DNA of 64,000 nucleotides from Pseudobacteriovorax antillogorgiicola (GTDB taxonomy: Bacteria; Bdellovibrionota_B; Oligoflexia; Oligoflexales; Oligoflexaceae): the NCBI RefSeq assembly GCF_900177345.1, contig NZ_FWZT01000001.1, forward strand, positions 372,001 through 436,000. The letters are read 5' to 3'. The translations under genes were made by a program, and so were the position numbers. The notes under the pieces were generated by a model. It was not told the DNA's origin, searched no databases, and worked only from the letters and a program-made list of their open reading frames with translations. Within the stretch, counting starts at the first letter, position 1. The number at the start of each line of letters is the position of its first letter. Below are positions 57,312 through 64,000 of the stretch, in pieces.

Positions 57312-57322
57312 TATTCTTTCAA

Positions 57323-57338
57323 CGTTCCACGTGGAACA
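57323..57338. other. parS-like site 2
   Basis: CGTTCCACGTGGAACA: two symmetric changes in the arms plus one outer base relative to parS. It remains nearly palindromic. It lies 11 bp from site 1. Confidence 0.75.
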
Positions 57339-57390
57339 TTCTCAGAACATTATGTAGGCCATTTTTACCTATCAAACAAAACCTCATATA

Positions 57391-57406
57391 TGTTTCACGT
57401 GGAACT
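57391..57406. other. parS-like site 3
   Basis: TGTTTCACGTGGAACT: the left half is perfect and the right half has two changes from consensus (GGAACT for GAAACA). Confidence 0.75.
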
Positions 57407-57644
57407 AGTCTTCAATTAAGCCTTCGCCCCCAATCCAAGATCAATCCAGCTATATCATCGAATAGTGGTGAAAATCGAAAATAATATGTTTTCGATACAA
57501 AAACCTTGCATTTCTGCAGAATGTAAGCTTTTGAGACAAATTTTTGCACTCTCTACTGTTAGAGAATTAATTAAATAGAATTTCTTATCTAATGTATGGA
57601 ATCTGTTCAAAGAGAAGCTAAATCTAGCCCAAACAGATTGATTA

Positions 57645-57668
57645 AGTATGTTTCACGTGAAACATACT
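57645..57668. other. parS site 4 in an extended 24-bp palindrome
   Basis: The perfect 16-bp parS TGTTTCACGTGAAACA at 57649-57664 is extended by AGTA on the left and TACT on the right, making a perfect 24-bp palindrome. It is the most symmetric site of the cluster. Confidence 0.93.
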
Positions 57669-58094
57669 GATTGGATAAAATTTTGAGAGATCATTTAGAA
57701 TACAAGACTTGGATTAGTCTTTAGTATTAGATAGAGATGTATGGAAGAGCTTTAGAATAAGTATTACTAGTTAGAAGTTGCTGATCAAAATTTGATACTT
57801 TTATAAGAAAATTTCTATGTCTTTAAGACAAGTATGTATGATGCTATTCAACTGAGTCGGAAGTATTAATGGTTCAAGCACAAGCACTTGATACATGTAG
57901 ACAAATACAACTTGCTGTCGTGCAGTATGACAGCATTTCCAAATTGACTTTTTCTTGATCTCCTAACCTTGGTTTATTCAGCAATGATGCCAACCTCGCA
58001 TATTCCCGAATGCCAAAATTTTCCAGTAAAGAAGACTCAATAGATTTGATGCTAGGAAATATATCTGTCTATACCACCAAGTAGCTTTGCCTTA

Positions 58095-58110
58095 TGTTTC
58101 ACGTGGAACT
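58095..58110. other. parS-like site 5
   Basis: TGTTTCACGTGGAACT, identical over 16 bp to site 3, about 300 bp from atpE and 700 bp from site 3. Confidence 0.75.
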
Positions 58111-58183
58111 AGGTATGCTCACTCAATCTTTGAGAAGTATGTTAATCAGAACGATGAATGGAGATCAGAGTTGGAAAGAAAAG

Positions 58184-58218
58184 AGAAAAGGCTCGACCAT
58201 TGGTATAGAGCCTTTTCT
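58184..58218 (-). terminator. terminator hairpin downstream of atpE
   Basis: An 11-bp perfect stem AGAAAAGGCTC / GAGCCTTTTCT with a 13-nt loop. On the minus strand it is followed by CTTTTCTTTCC, a pyrimidine-rich tail. It lies about 195 bp after the atpE stop and would end transcription of the atpZ-I-B-E block before the parS region. Confidence 0.6.
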
Positions 58219-58384
58219 ATAAGCGCCATATATACATAGCAAGTAGCTACAAATGTTTGTCCCATCAGATTGAATAGAAGAAAACTTTCGTGCCTCTACA
58301 CGGAAAATTTAGCATTGGATTGTGAATTTCAGAGAATAAGATCGGGGAGTTTATATTGAAGGAGTTCGAGTAGAAGAGAGGTTT

Positions 58385-58406
58385 ATGGCGTATAAAAATA
58401 CGCCAT
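58385..58406 (-). terminator. hairpin directly after the atpE stop codon
   Basis: A perfect 9-bp stem ATGGCGTAT / ATACGCCAT with a 4-nt loop, 5 bp beyond the atpE stop. There is no U-run after it on the minus strand, so it is more likely a 3'-end stabilising structure than an intrinsic terminator. Confidence 0.45.
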
Positions 58407-58411
58407 AGTCA

Positions 58412-58717
58412 TTACTTGCTGTACCACAAGAATGCAATGATGAAGCCCATGATAGCCTGGAACTCGATCAAAGCGAGAGCGATGATCATAGGTGTAAAAA
58501 CCTTGTCCGCAGACGTTGGGTTTCTTGCGATACCAGAAAGAGCAGCATCAGCAGCACGACCCTGAGAATAGGTACCACCTAGAGCAGCCAATCCGATTGC
58601 CAAACTGGAACCAATTGCCATCCAGCCAGTCGCGTCTCCACCTTCCGCTGCAAAAGCGAAAGAACTGATTAAAAGACCACCTAGAACGGTCAAAACATTT
58701 CCAAGATTACGCTTCAT
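58412..58717 (-). CDS. atpE: F0 ATP synthase subunit c
   Basis: A 101-residue rotor-ring subunit with two membrane helices joined by the polar loop IARNPTS. The N-terminus (NVLTVLGGLLISSFAFAAEGG) resembles a cleavable signal and is longer than in E. coli. Helix 2 carries the ion-binding Glu in IALALIEFQAIMGF. Gln is present in helix 1 (YSQGRAADAAL) at the place used in Na+-type rings, but the residue after the Glu is Phe, not Ser, so proton coupling is more likely. It lies 35 nt after atpB. Confidence 0.95.
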   Translation of the reverse strand: MKRNLGNVLTVLGGLLISSFAFAAEGGDATGWMAIGSSLAIGLAALGGTYSQGRAADAALSGIARNPTSADKVFTPMIIALALIEFQAIMGFIIAFLWYSK

Positions 58718-58752
58718 GAATCCTTACCCCGCAAAAAGTAAAAAAGATAAAA

Positions 58753-59559
58753 TTAATGGTCATGAGAAACTGCAAGAGAGATATAAATACCACTGAGAAG
58801 GGTAAACACAAAACTCTGCAAGCAAGCTACCATCAAACCAAAGAAAAGAAGAAACGAAGGCAAAACTAAATAAGTCAAGCCTGTGAATACTGAAAGTACT
58901 AAGTGATCACCAAATATATTTCCGTAAAGCCTTAAGGCTAGTGATACTGGCCTCACAAAAGACCCGATCATTTCTATTGAAAATATGAATGGTGCCATGA
59001 TCGCCATAGGCCCAGCGAATGTTTTCAAATATCCAAAAACACCGTGTTCTTTGACACCTGCGATATTGAAAACGATGAAGATAAAAAGCCCAAGAGCTAA
59101 ATTTGTGCTAATACTTTCAGTGGCTGGTGTGAAACCAGGAACCAAACCAGACACATTGCTGATCAGAATAAACAAAAAGAGTCCAAATAACACCGAAAGG
59201 TAGGGACGAACCTCGGTTTCGCCGATGATTCCTTTGCCGAGATTATGAACGAAATCCATAATCATCTCCATGATGCTTCGCACACTAAATCCCGCATCAG
59301 GCGTCACATCGTCTCCTGCTGCAGCAACTTTAGCGCGATACTTCAGTCCTATCAACAGAGTGATAATAAGTGTGAATGCCGCACCTAGAACCGGCTTCCA
59401 CTCTTCGATGACATGTTCATCAGAGATACCAAAAGTGTTAAGCAACATTTGGTAGTAGCTAATAAATTGAACACCACCACCGGCTGCGTAGGCATTAATT
59501 GAGCTGAAAAGGCCGGCAATTGCGCCTAGCTTTGCTTTTGTCGAACGCGGAAAATTCAT
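58753..59559 (-). CDS. atpB: F0 ATP synthase subunit a
   Basis: A 268-residue multi-span stator that, with the c-ring, forms the ion half-channels. It contains LFLFILISNVSGLVPGFTPATESISTNLALGLFIFIVF (residues about 131-168) and SLALRLYGNIFGDHLVLSVFTG with the essential Arg of ALRLYGN. An N-terminal signal-like stretch (IAGLFSSINAYAAGGG) precedes the first helices. The gene lies upstream of atpE and about 100 bp after the atpI-like gene. Confidence 0.96.
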   Translation of the reverse strand: MNFPRSTKAKLGAIAGLFSSINAYAAGGGVQFISYYQMLLNTFGISDEHVIEEWKPVLGAAFTLIITLLIGLKYRAKVAAAGDDVTPDAGFSVRSIMEMIMDFVHNLGKGIIGETEVRPYLSVLFGLFLFILISNVSGLVPGFTPATESISTNLALGLFIFIVFNIAGVKEHGVFGYLKTFAGPMAIMAPFIFSIEMIGSFVRPVSLALRLYGNIFGDHLVLSVFTGLTYLVLPSFLLFFGLMVACLQSFVFTLLSGIYISLAVSHDH

Positions 59560-59660
59560 TGGGAGAGCTTCCTTTTACTTGAACCTCTAAAAAACAAAAA
59601 TGGAAGTCCTTACTATATGATTTTCAGAACAATTAATAGACAATTTTTTTGACAAAAAAG

Positions 59661-60047
59661 CTACTCTGACGCAGTCGCATTCATTGATTTAAGGTACTGA
59701 GTCGTATAATTCCAAAGGATCACAACAAGAGCTAAAAGTGCACCGCAGCCTAGGTATATCCCTGGGAGTTTATAGTGTATCAAGCTCAAGTAAAGCCCTA
59801 GAACTAGAATCGCGAACTTGAATAAGCCGAGCAACAAGGCCAGCGGCTTTTGCGCCCGACTGACCTGCCCTTTCGATGCCCGTACGGTCATCAGAGCAAG
59901 AAATCCCATGGTCATAATATTGAGGGCAAAAAGCAAGAAACCGATCATGAGAGCCAGAGCTTCCAATGGCTTCAAAAACTGAAGCCCGCCAACCAAGATG
60001 ACAAGTCCAACGAAACCAAGAGACATTAATATAGGTTTGAAGTTCAT
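59661..60047 (-). CDS. atpI: AtpI-like four-helix membrane protein
   Basis: A 128-residue protein with four hydrophobic helices (PILMSLGFVGLVILVGGLQF, ALALMIGFLLFALNIMTMGF, LALLLGLFKFAILVLGLYLS and GIYLGCGALLALVVILW). Size, topology and position just before atpB match the ATP synthase subunit I family, which helps assemble the c-ring. Sequence conservation in this family is low. It overlaps the preceding small gene by 4 nt (ATGA). Confidence 0.7.
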   Translation of the reverse strand: MNFKPILMSLGFVGLVILVGGLQFLKPLEALALMIGFLLFALNIMTMGFLALMTVRASKGQVSRAQKPLALLLGLFKFAILVLGLYLSLIHYKLPGIYLGCGALLALVVILWNYTTQYLKSMNATASE

Positions 60048-60289
60048 GATCCTGATCCCTCGTTTTTATCTCTATTCTGTGCTCGAATCATTATGCGAAA
60101 CATGACATACCAGGATCTGATGATGAGAATCAAGCCCAAAAGGTATGTTACTATGGACCAGGTGAAATCTCTGGGATAATTCTCGTCCAGCCAGTCTCCA
60201 GCAAACCAAGCAGCGATAATGTAGGTAATCGACTCAAAGTTTGCACCCACGACTAATGCGTACATTCGATATTTTTCTTGCGGCTTCAT
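60044..60289 (-). CDS. atpZ: AtpZ/AtpI-like two-helix membrane protein
   Basis: An 81-residue protein with two helices and the segment YIIAAWFAGDWLDENYP between them, matching the G.w.G..lD..f core of AtpZ/AtpI-type small proteins encoded at the head of ATP synthase operons. It has been linked to ion uptake or assembly in other bacteria; the function here is inferred. It is the first gene of the atpZ-I-B-E block and is divergent from dnaA. Confidence 0.75.
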   Translation of the reverse strand: MKPQEKYRMYALVVGANFESITYIIAAWFAGDWLDENYPRDFTWSIVTYLLGLILIIRSWYVMFRIMIRAQNRDKNEGSGS

Positions 60290-60309
60290 AAGCTCCCTAA
60301 TTCATTGAC

Positions 60310-60318
60310 TTATCCACA
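60310..60318 (+). promoter_or_regulatory. DnaA box upstream of dnaA
   Basis: TTATCCACA, the consensus DnaA box, 152 bp before the dnaA start and 20 bp from the divergent atpZ start. It overlaps TTGACT at 60305-60310, a possible -35 element, so DnaA autoregulation is plausible. Confidence 0.7.
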
Positions 60319-60470
60319 GGTACTGCGATCTGTAAACTCTTGTTTCTATTGAACTTTTAGTGAATCTTTTAACCTTGATTGGGACATCAAACTTATGGTA
60401 CTTTTCCTGTTTCGTAGACATGCCTATACGCGTCGTCCAATCTCGGAGCATATAACCCAGGAATCTCCTA

Positions 60471-61940
60471 ATGCAAACGCTCTTTCCTCCAGAGTCTGGT
60501 GAGTCAAACGAATCCAGCAAAAATCTCGACCCTAAGCAAAGCCCCTGGCTAAAAATTAAGCAGCAGCTTAAAGAGCTTATCGAGCCTGATGAGTTTGACA
60601 AATGGATCGCACCCCTCGACTCTAAATCTCACAGTGACGACGAAGTGGTTATATCTCTGCCCGATATGACTTCCTACCAAGTGATCTTGGATCGCTTTAT
60701 AGATCAATTTGACTACTGCAAAGCAACCCTAGGGCTTCAGGTTTTCTTCCGGTTCGAGATAGAAGGCACCGAGTCTACGGCCTCTGAAGTTTTTGAAGAT
60801 GATAGCTCTACGCTTAATGAACTTCTAAGCCACAACGAAGTTTCCGACCCCGACCCACAACCTGACTACACGAGAGAGCCTTCAAGTCCGGTGTCAAGAG
60901 CACTCACCCATCACTCTCAGCTCAACACCGAATACACGTTCCAAAACTTTGTTAACGGCCCGAGTAATCAGTTCGCTCATGCTTCTTGCCTCGCGGTAGC
61001 AGATGCTCCAGGTCAACACTACAACCCGCTATTTCTATATGGCAGCACCGGCTTGGGCAAAACCCACCTACTCCACGCTGTTGGCAATAAAGTGCTGAAA
61101 GTCAAAGAAAATGCCGTCATTACCTACATCACTAGCGAACGATTCATGAACGAAATGATATACTGCCTTCGTTTTAATAAGATGTGGGACTTTCGTCGCA
61201 AGTACCGAAACTGCGACGTTCTGTTGGTTGATGATATCCAGTTCATCTCTGGTAAAGAACGGACTCAAGAAGAATTTTTCCATACCTTCAACGCCTTGTA
61301 TGAAGCCAAAAAACAGATTGTTGTGACATCAGATATTTTTCCCCAGGACATTCCAGACATAGAAGACCGTCTACGAAACCGCTTCCAATGGGGGCTGATA
61401 GCCGATATTCAACCACCAGATATTGAGCATCGTGTCGCTATTCTGATGAACAAAGCCGACAAGCAAGGAGTACCACTAAGTCAGCATGTCGCTGAATATA
61501 TTGCAAACCACGCAAAAGGTAATGTGCGCGTCTTGGAGGGAGCACTCCGGCGAGTGGCTGCGTTTGCTGCACTGCAAGGGGTCCCGATTGATATTGAACT
61601 GGCATCCCAGATTCTCCAAGATGTCCTTGGTGACACTGGCACTAAGAATATTACTATCGAGAGCATTCAAAAAATTGTCGCTGAGCACTTCAAAGTCAGA
61701 GTCGCCGACCTGAAGTCTAAGAAACGGCAACGAGCCTTCTCAATCCCCCGGCAAATTGCTATGTTTCTGTCTCGCAATCGCACACAGTCATCTTTTCCAG
61801 AGATTGGCGCTGGTTTTGGTGGTAAAGACCACACCACTGTCATGCACGCTGTCAAGAAAATCGAGCAGGATAAGAAACGTGACATAGAGGTAAAAACCCA
61901 TATTGAAGCCATTGAACGCAAACTTGACCAACTACATTAA
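60471..61940 (+). CDS. dnaA: chromosomal replication initiator DnaA
   Basis: A 489-residue AAA+ initiator. Domain I is at about 22-95 (WLKIKQQLKELIEPDEFDKW), followed by a linker at about 100-155 rich in acidic residues and Ser. The AAA+ domain has FLYGSTGLGKTHLLHA (Walker A), VLLVDDIQFISGKERTQEEFFHTFN (Walker B region) and the arginine-finger region DRLRNRFQWGL. Domain IV carries the DnaA signature GGKDHTTVMHAVKKIE. It opens oriC, which lies directly downstream. AGGAA is about 10 nt before the ATG. Confidence 0.98.
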   Translation: MQTLFPPESGESNESSKNLDPKQSPWLKIKQQLKELIEPDEFDKWIAPLDSKSHSDDEVVISLPDMTSYQVILDRFIDQFDYCKATLGLQVFFRFEIEGTESTASEVFEDDSSTLNELLSHNEVSDPDPQPDYTREPSSPVSRALTHHSQLNTEYTFQNFVNGPSNQFAHASCLAVADAPGQHYNPLFLYGSTGLGKTHLLHAVGNKVLKVKENAVITYITSERFMNEMIYCLRFNKMWDFRRKYRNCDVLLVDDIQFISGKERTQEEFFHTFNALYEAKKQIVVTSDIFPQDIPDIEDRLRNRFQWGLIADIQPPDIEHRVAILMNKADKQGVPLSQHVAEYIANHAKGNVRVLEGALRRVAAFAALQGVPIDIELASQILQDVLGDTGTKNITIESIQKIVAEHFKVRVADLKSKKRQRAFSIPRQIAMFLSRNRTQSSFPEIGAGFGGKDHTTVMHAVKKIEQDKKRDIEVKTHIEAIERKLDQLH

Positions 61941-62196
61941 CCAGTTCGACGCTGTGGATAAGCTGTTGAAAACCTATGGACAAGCCGTGGATAAGTTCAG
62001 GTGAAAAAGTTATCCACATTTTTATCCCTAGCTTATCCCCCGAGTTATCCATAACTTAACCACAGGCTGCGACCATGATTTTTAATAATATATTAGGCAC
62101 TTACAATCTTATCCACAAAATCAAGCCTACAACTACTATTACTACTATTTAAAGAGATAACTATTTATTTATCTAATAACAGGCAACGGAGCTCAG
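61941..62196. other. predicted chromosomal origin oriC
   Basis: The dnaA-dnaN interval of 256 bp. DnaA boxes seen: TGTGGATAA at 61953-61961 (reverse), CGTGGATAA at 61986-61994 (reverse, one change), TTATCCACA at 62010-62018, TTATCCATA at 62045-62053 (one change), TTAACCACA at 62056-62064 (one change) and TTATCCACA at 62109-62117. An AT-rich stretch covers about 62080-62180. The cluster together with the dnaA and dnaN neighbours strongly indicates oriC. A further box lies upstream of dnaA, so the origin may be bipartite. Confidence 0.85.
62109..62150 (+). other. basal unwinding element with DnaA-trio-like tract
   Basis: A consensus DnaA box (62109-62117) is followed after about 10 bp by CTACAACTACTATTACTACT running into ATTTAAAG. 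The complementary strand reads as TAG/TAA triplets (TAGTAGTAATAGTAG). This is the layout of the bacterial basal unwinding system: DnaA box, short spacer, DnaA-trios, AT-rich unwinding region. It closely resembles the tract known from Bacillus subtilis. Confidence 0.7.
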
Positions 62197-63315
62197 ATGA
62201 AAGTTAGCATTGGAAAAAGCCAGCTCAGCACAGCTACCACCAGATCCCAAGGTGCTATCTCAGAACGAAGCCTAGCCCAGATTGGGCTCCGGGCAGAAGA
62301 CGGTCGGTTGCATGTCTCAGTAGCGGATCGAGTTCTTGTGATTTATTGCAGTATGGAATGTACAGTTCATGAAGACGGTGAGTCATTTGTTCCAGCTAGA
62401 CTGTTCGCGGATGTCGTTCGCCAGTTACCTGACGGGCCTGTCATCTTAGAACTCACAGGCAGCTTTTTAACAATCACTGCTGGAGAACGAGGTGAATTCG
62501 AAATGAAGCTGCCTCGCATTGACTCTAAGGTTTGGAGAGAGCCCCCTAGCATCAACTCCAGTAACACTGCTGAGCTTCCTACCGAGAAACTTTCCTATAT
62601 GATCGATCAGGTTCAGTTTTGTGTCGCGCACGAATCTCCTCGTAACTATGGGGCAGTAGGATTCCTTCACAAACCCGAAGGCAATAGAATGCGCTTAGTT
62701 GGCACAGATGGCTACCGTTTATCATTTTCCGAAATGGAGAGTGAACTCCCAGAAAACTTTCTCGACAGCGGCGTTTGTTTATCTAAGCGGGCGCTAAACG
62801 AGCTTCAGCGGATGTGTGGTGAGGGCTTCGAAACGGTGAAAGTTTCAATCTCGGAAGATAAAACAACTCTCCTCACGGAAGTCCCCGACTATCAAATCTA
62901 TGTGCGCCTTTCTGCTGTAAAGTACCCGAACTATCAAGGGGTTTTGCCTAAGAAAAAACTAACTCCTATTTCAATACCAAGGCCTTACTTTCAAAGTGTT
63001 ACTAAGAGGGTGCTTTTAGCGTCTGATAAGACTCGTGCTTTACAGTTGTGCTTTTCAGATTCCTCGCTTACCTTAAAGTCTAGAACCGTTGGAAGTTCAG
63101 AGAGCCAGGAGAGTATCGCGCTTTCCAACTACAAAGATGGCGATCGCGAGTTGGCCATCAATGGGAAGTTTTTAACTGATGTTTTCTCGACAATAAGTAG
63201 CGACGAGGTGACGCTGAACTTTCATTCAGAAGAGGATCCCATTGTCTTGGTGCCTAACTCTGAGCCAGCCTCATGCCAATCGATGCATGTTCTTGTGCCA
63301 ATTCGCGAAAGCTAG
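62197..63315 (+). CDS. dnaN: DNA polymerase III beta sliding clamp
   Basis: A 372-residue clamp of three repeated domains. It begins MKVSIGKSQLSTATTRSQGAI, with FVPARLFADVVRQLPDG in domain 1, LVGTDGYRLSFSE in domain 2 and a C-terminal block ending SMHVLVPIRES in domain 3. It encircles DNA and tethers the replicative polymerase. GGAG lies 6 nt before the ATG. It follows oriC and is itself followed 55 bp later by gyrB. Confidence 0.97.
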   Translation: MKVSIGKSQLSTATTRSQGAISERSLAQIGLRAEDGRLHVSVADRVLVIYCSMECTVHEDGESFVPARLFADVVRQLPDGPVILELTGSFLTITAGERGEFEMKLPRIDSKVWREPPSINSSNTAELPTEKLSYMIDQVQFCVAHESPRNYGAVGFLHKPEGNRMRLVGTDGYRLSFSEMESELPENFLDSGVCLSKRALNELQRMCGEGFETVKVSISEDKTTLLTEVPDYQIYVRLSAVKYPNYQGVLPKKKLTPISIPRPYFQSVTKRVLLASDKTRALQLCFSDSSLTLKSRTVGSSESQESIALSNYKDGDRELAINGKFLTDVFSTISSDEVTLNFHSEEDPIVLVPNSEPASCQSMHVLVPIRES

Positions 63316-63370
63316 CCGTTAGGGCCAAATATAATCGGATCGAATTAATTTGTAAGAAGGATCTCCCATA

Positions 63371-64000
63371 GTGAGTACCACCGAAGTTCAAAGCAACGAA
63401 TACTCTGCCGACAATATACAGGTTCTAGAAGGTCTCGAAGCGGTTCGAAAACGACCTGGTATGTACATTGGCTCCACTGGCCTTGATGGCCTCCACCACT
63501 TGGTCTATGAAATCGTCGATAACTCGATAGATGAGGCGATGGGCGGACACTGTGATAGGATTGAAGTTGCCATACATATGGATGGTTCCGTATCGATCCG
63601 TGATAACGGTCGCGGAATTCCCGTGACCCAGCATGCTAAGGAGCAAAGGTCAGCTGTCGAAGTCGTTATGACTGTGCTCCATGCTGGTGGGAAGTTTGAT
63701 GACAAGGCCTTTGCTTTCTCAGGTGGATTGCATGGTGTCGGAGCTTCTGTGGTGAATGCACTCTCAGAGTGGTGTTTTGTAGAAGTTCGTCGCGAGGGTC
63801 ACCTTCACAAGCAGAGCTACGGACGTGGTCAGCCAACTAGCCCTCTTGAGATCGTTGGCACGACAGATGATCATGGCACCCATACCTGCTTTAAGCCAGA
63901 TCCAGAGATCTTCCAAGAAACAAATTTTGTATTCGATACCCTAGGCAAGCGGCTCCGAGAACTAGCTTTCCTAAACAAAGGTGTCCGTATTCATCTCAAA
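63371..64000 (+). CDS. gyrB: DNA gyrase subunit B, 3' truncated
   Basis: The first 210 residues, open to the window edge. The start is a GTG with AAGGA about 11 nt upstream. The GHKL ATPase motifs are present: [41 protein letters not shown] and [17 protein letters not shown]. Position after dnaN favours gyrB over parE. recF, normally between dnaN and gyrB, is absent. Confidence 0.95.
   Translation, partial: MSTTEVQSNEYSADNIQVLEGLEAVRKRPGMYIGSTGLDGLHHLVYEIVDNSIDEAMGGHCDRIEVAIHMDGSVSIRDNGRGIPVTQHAKEQRSAVEVVMTVLHAGGKFDDKAFAFSGGLHGVGASVVNALSEWCFVEVRREGHLHKQSYGRGQPTSPLEIVGTTDDHGTHTCFKPDPEIFQETNFVFDTLGKRLRELAFLNKGVRIHLK

Larger units (their letters stand above)
57215..58411. other. gene-free AT-rich par centromere region
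   Basis: About 1.2 kb between parA and atpE with no frame above 60 codons and no RNA gene recognised. It holds five parS or parS-like sites (57296, 57323, 57391, 57649, 58095), a 7-bp inverted repeat TGCTGTC / GACAGCA at 57913-57935, and at the atpE side two minus-strand hairpins. It should also contain the parA promoter; no clear promoter was identified. The central part (57670-58090) is AT-rich and otherwise featureless. Confidence 0.8.

Noticed and set aside
57215-57322. Upstream in-frame extension of parA giving a protein with VSRET near its start
   Set aside because: The extension only reads through a parS palindrome and lacks a ribosome site; the ATG at 57214 has AAGGAGAG 7 nt upstream and gives the standard ParA N-terminus.
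57870-57959. A 29-codon frame starting MVQAQALDTC with GGAAG upstream, inside the par block
   Set aside because: Too short and without any recognisable feature; chance frames of this size are expected in AT-rich DNA.
58412-58717. Na+-driven ATP synthase suggested by Gln in c-subunit helix 1
   Set aside because: The same Gln occurs in proton-type rings of plastids; the Ser/Thr after the Glu needed for Na+ binding is replaced by Phe.

Overview
The window looks like the replication-origin neighbourhood of a Gram-negative bacterial chromosome. It carries dnaA, dnaN and gyrB, a parABS locus, the F-type ATP synthase genes, a division and cell-wall (dcw) cluster, secA, sdhCAB and housekeeping genes. 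Several traits suggest Bdellovibrionota/Oligoflexia or a related former deltaproteobacterial lineage: a paired b/b' ATP synthase stalk, a TonB-like protein with an AgmX/PglI-type C-terminus, a three-gene sdhCAB with a single membrane anchor, and an FHA/HD-GYP protein. This placement is inferred from gene content and is not proven. No tRNA, rRNA, CRISPR array or transposase gene was recognised.

Layout. 1-3.4 kb: the end of a fatty-acid oxidation gene, a PAP2 phosphatase, a small secreted protein and an FHA/GAF/HD-GYP regulator, bracketed by two copies of a 130-bp inverted-repeat element. 3.5-9.2 kb: an ExbB/TolQ-like channel, two ExbD-like proteins and a TonB/AgmX-like protein, followed tightly by RNase J and a NUDIX hydrolase. 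9.3-16.8 kb: NAD-type isocitrate dehydrogenase, PP2C phosphatase, M23 peptidase, SecA, a small membrane protein, RNase PH and two small genes, one of them a 56-residue Cys-rich protein. 16.8-26.4 kb, minus strand: purF, sdhBAC, an M16 peptidase, an outer-membrane protein, yajC and a membrane methyltransferase. 26.5-34 kb: a UvrD/Rep helicase, RpoH, a lipid kinase, the peptidoglycan-recycling pair amgK-murU, and a LysM lipoprotein preceded by a 17-codon leader ORF.

34.5-47.4 kb: a compact dcw cluster, rsmH-ftsL-ftsI-murF-mraY-murD-ftsW-murC-ftsQ-ftsA-ftsZ. It lacks murE, murG, murB and ddl, and ftsZ has its own near-consensus promoter. 47.4-49.5 kb: an SDR protein and a glycosyltransferase whose coding sequence contains a parS-like site. 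49.5-60.3 kb: the ATP synthase genes, split into atpZ-I-B-E and atpF'-F-H-A-G-D-C by parA-parB and a gene-free block of about 1.2 kb with five parS sites. 60.3-64 kb: dnaA, an oriC-like interval with DnaA boxes and a DnaA-trio-like tract, dnaN, and the start of gyrB directly after dnaN with no recF.

Together these genes cover replication initiation and segregation, division and wall synthesis and recycling, envelope energisation, protein export and respiration. The most unusual items are the 130-bp repeat pair, the Agl/Tol-like motor operon linked to RNase J, the parABS insertion between ATP synthase gene blocks, and the Asn/Gln/Met-rich LysM lipoprotein with its leader ORF.
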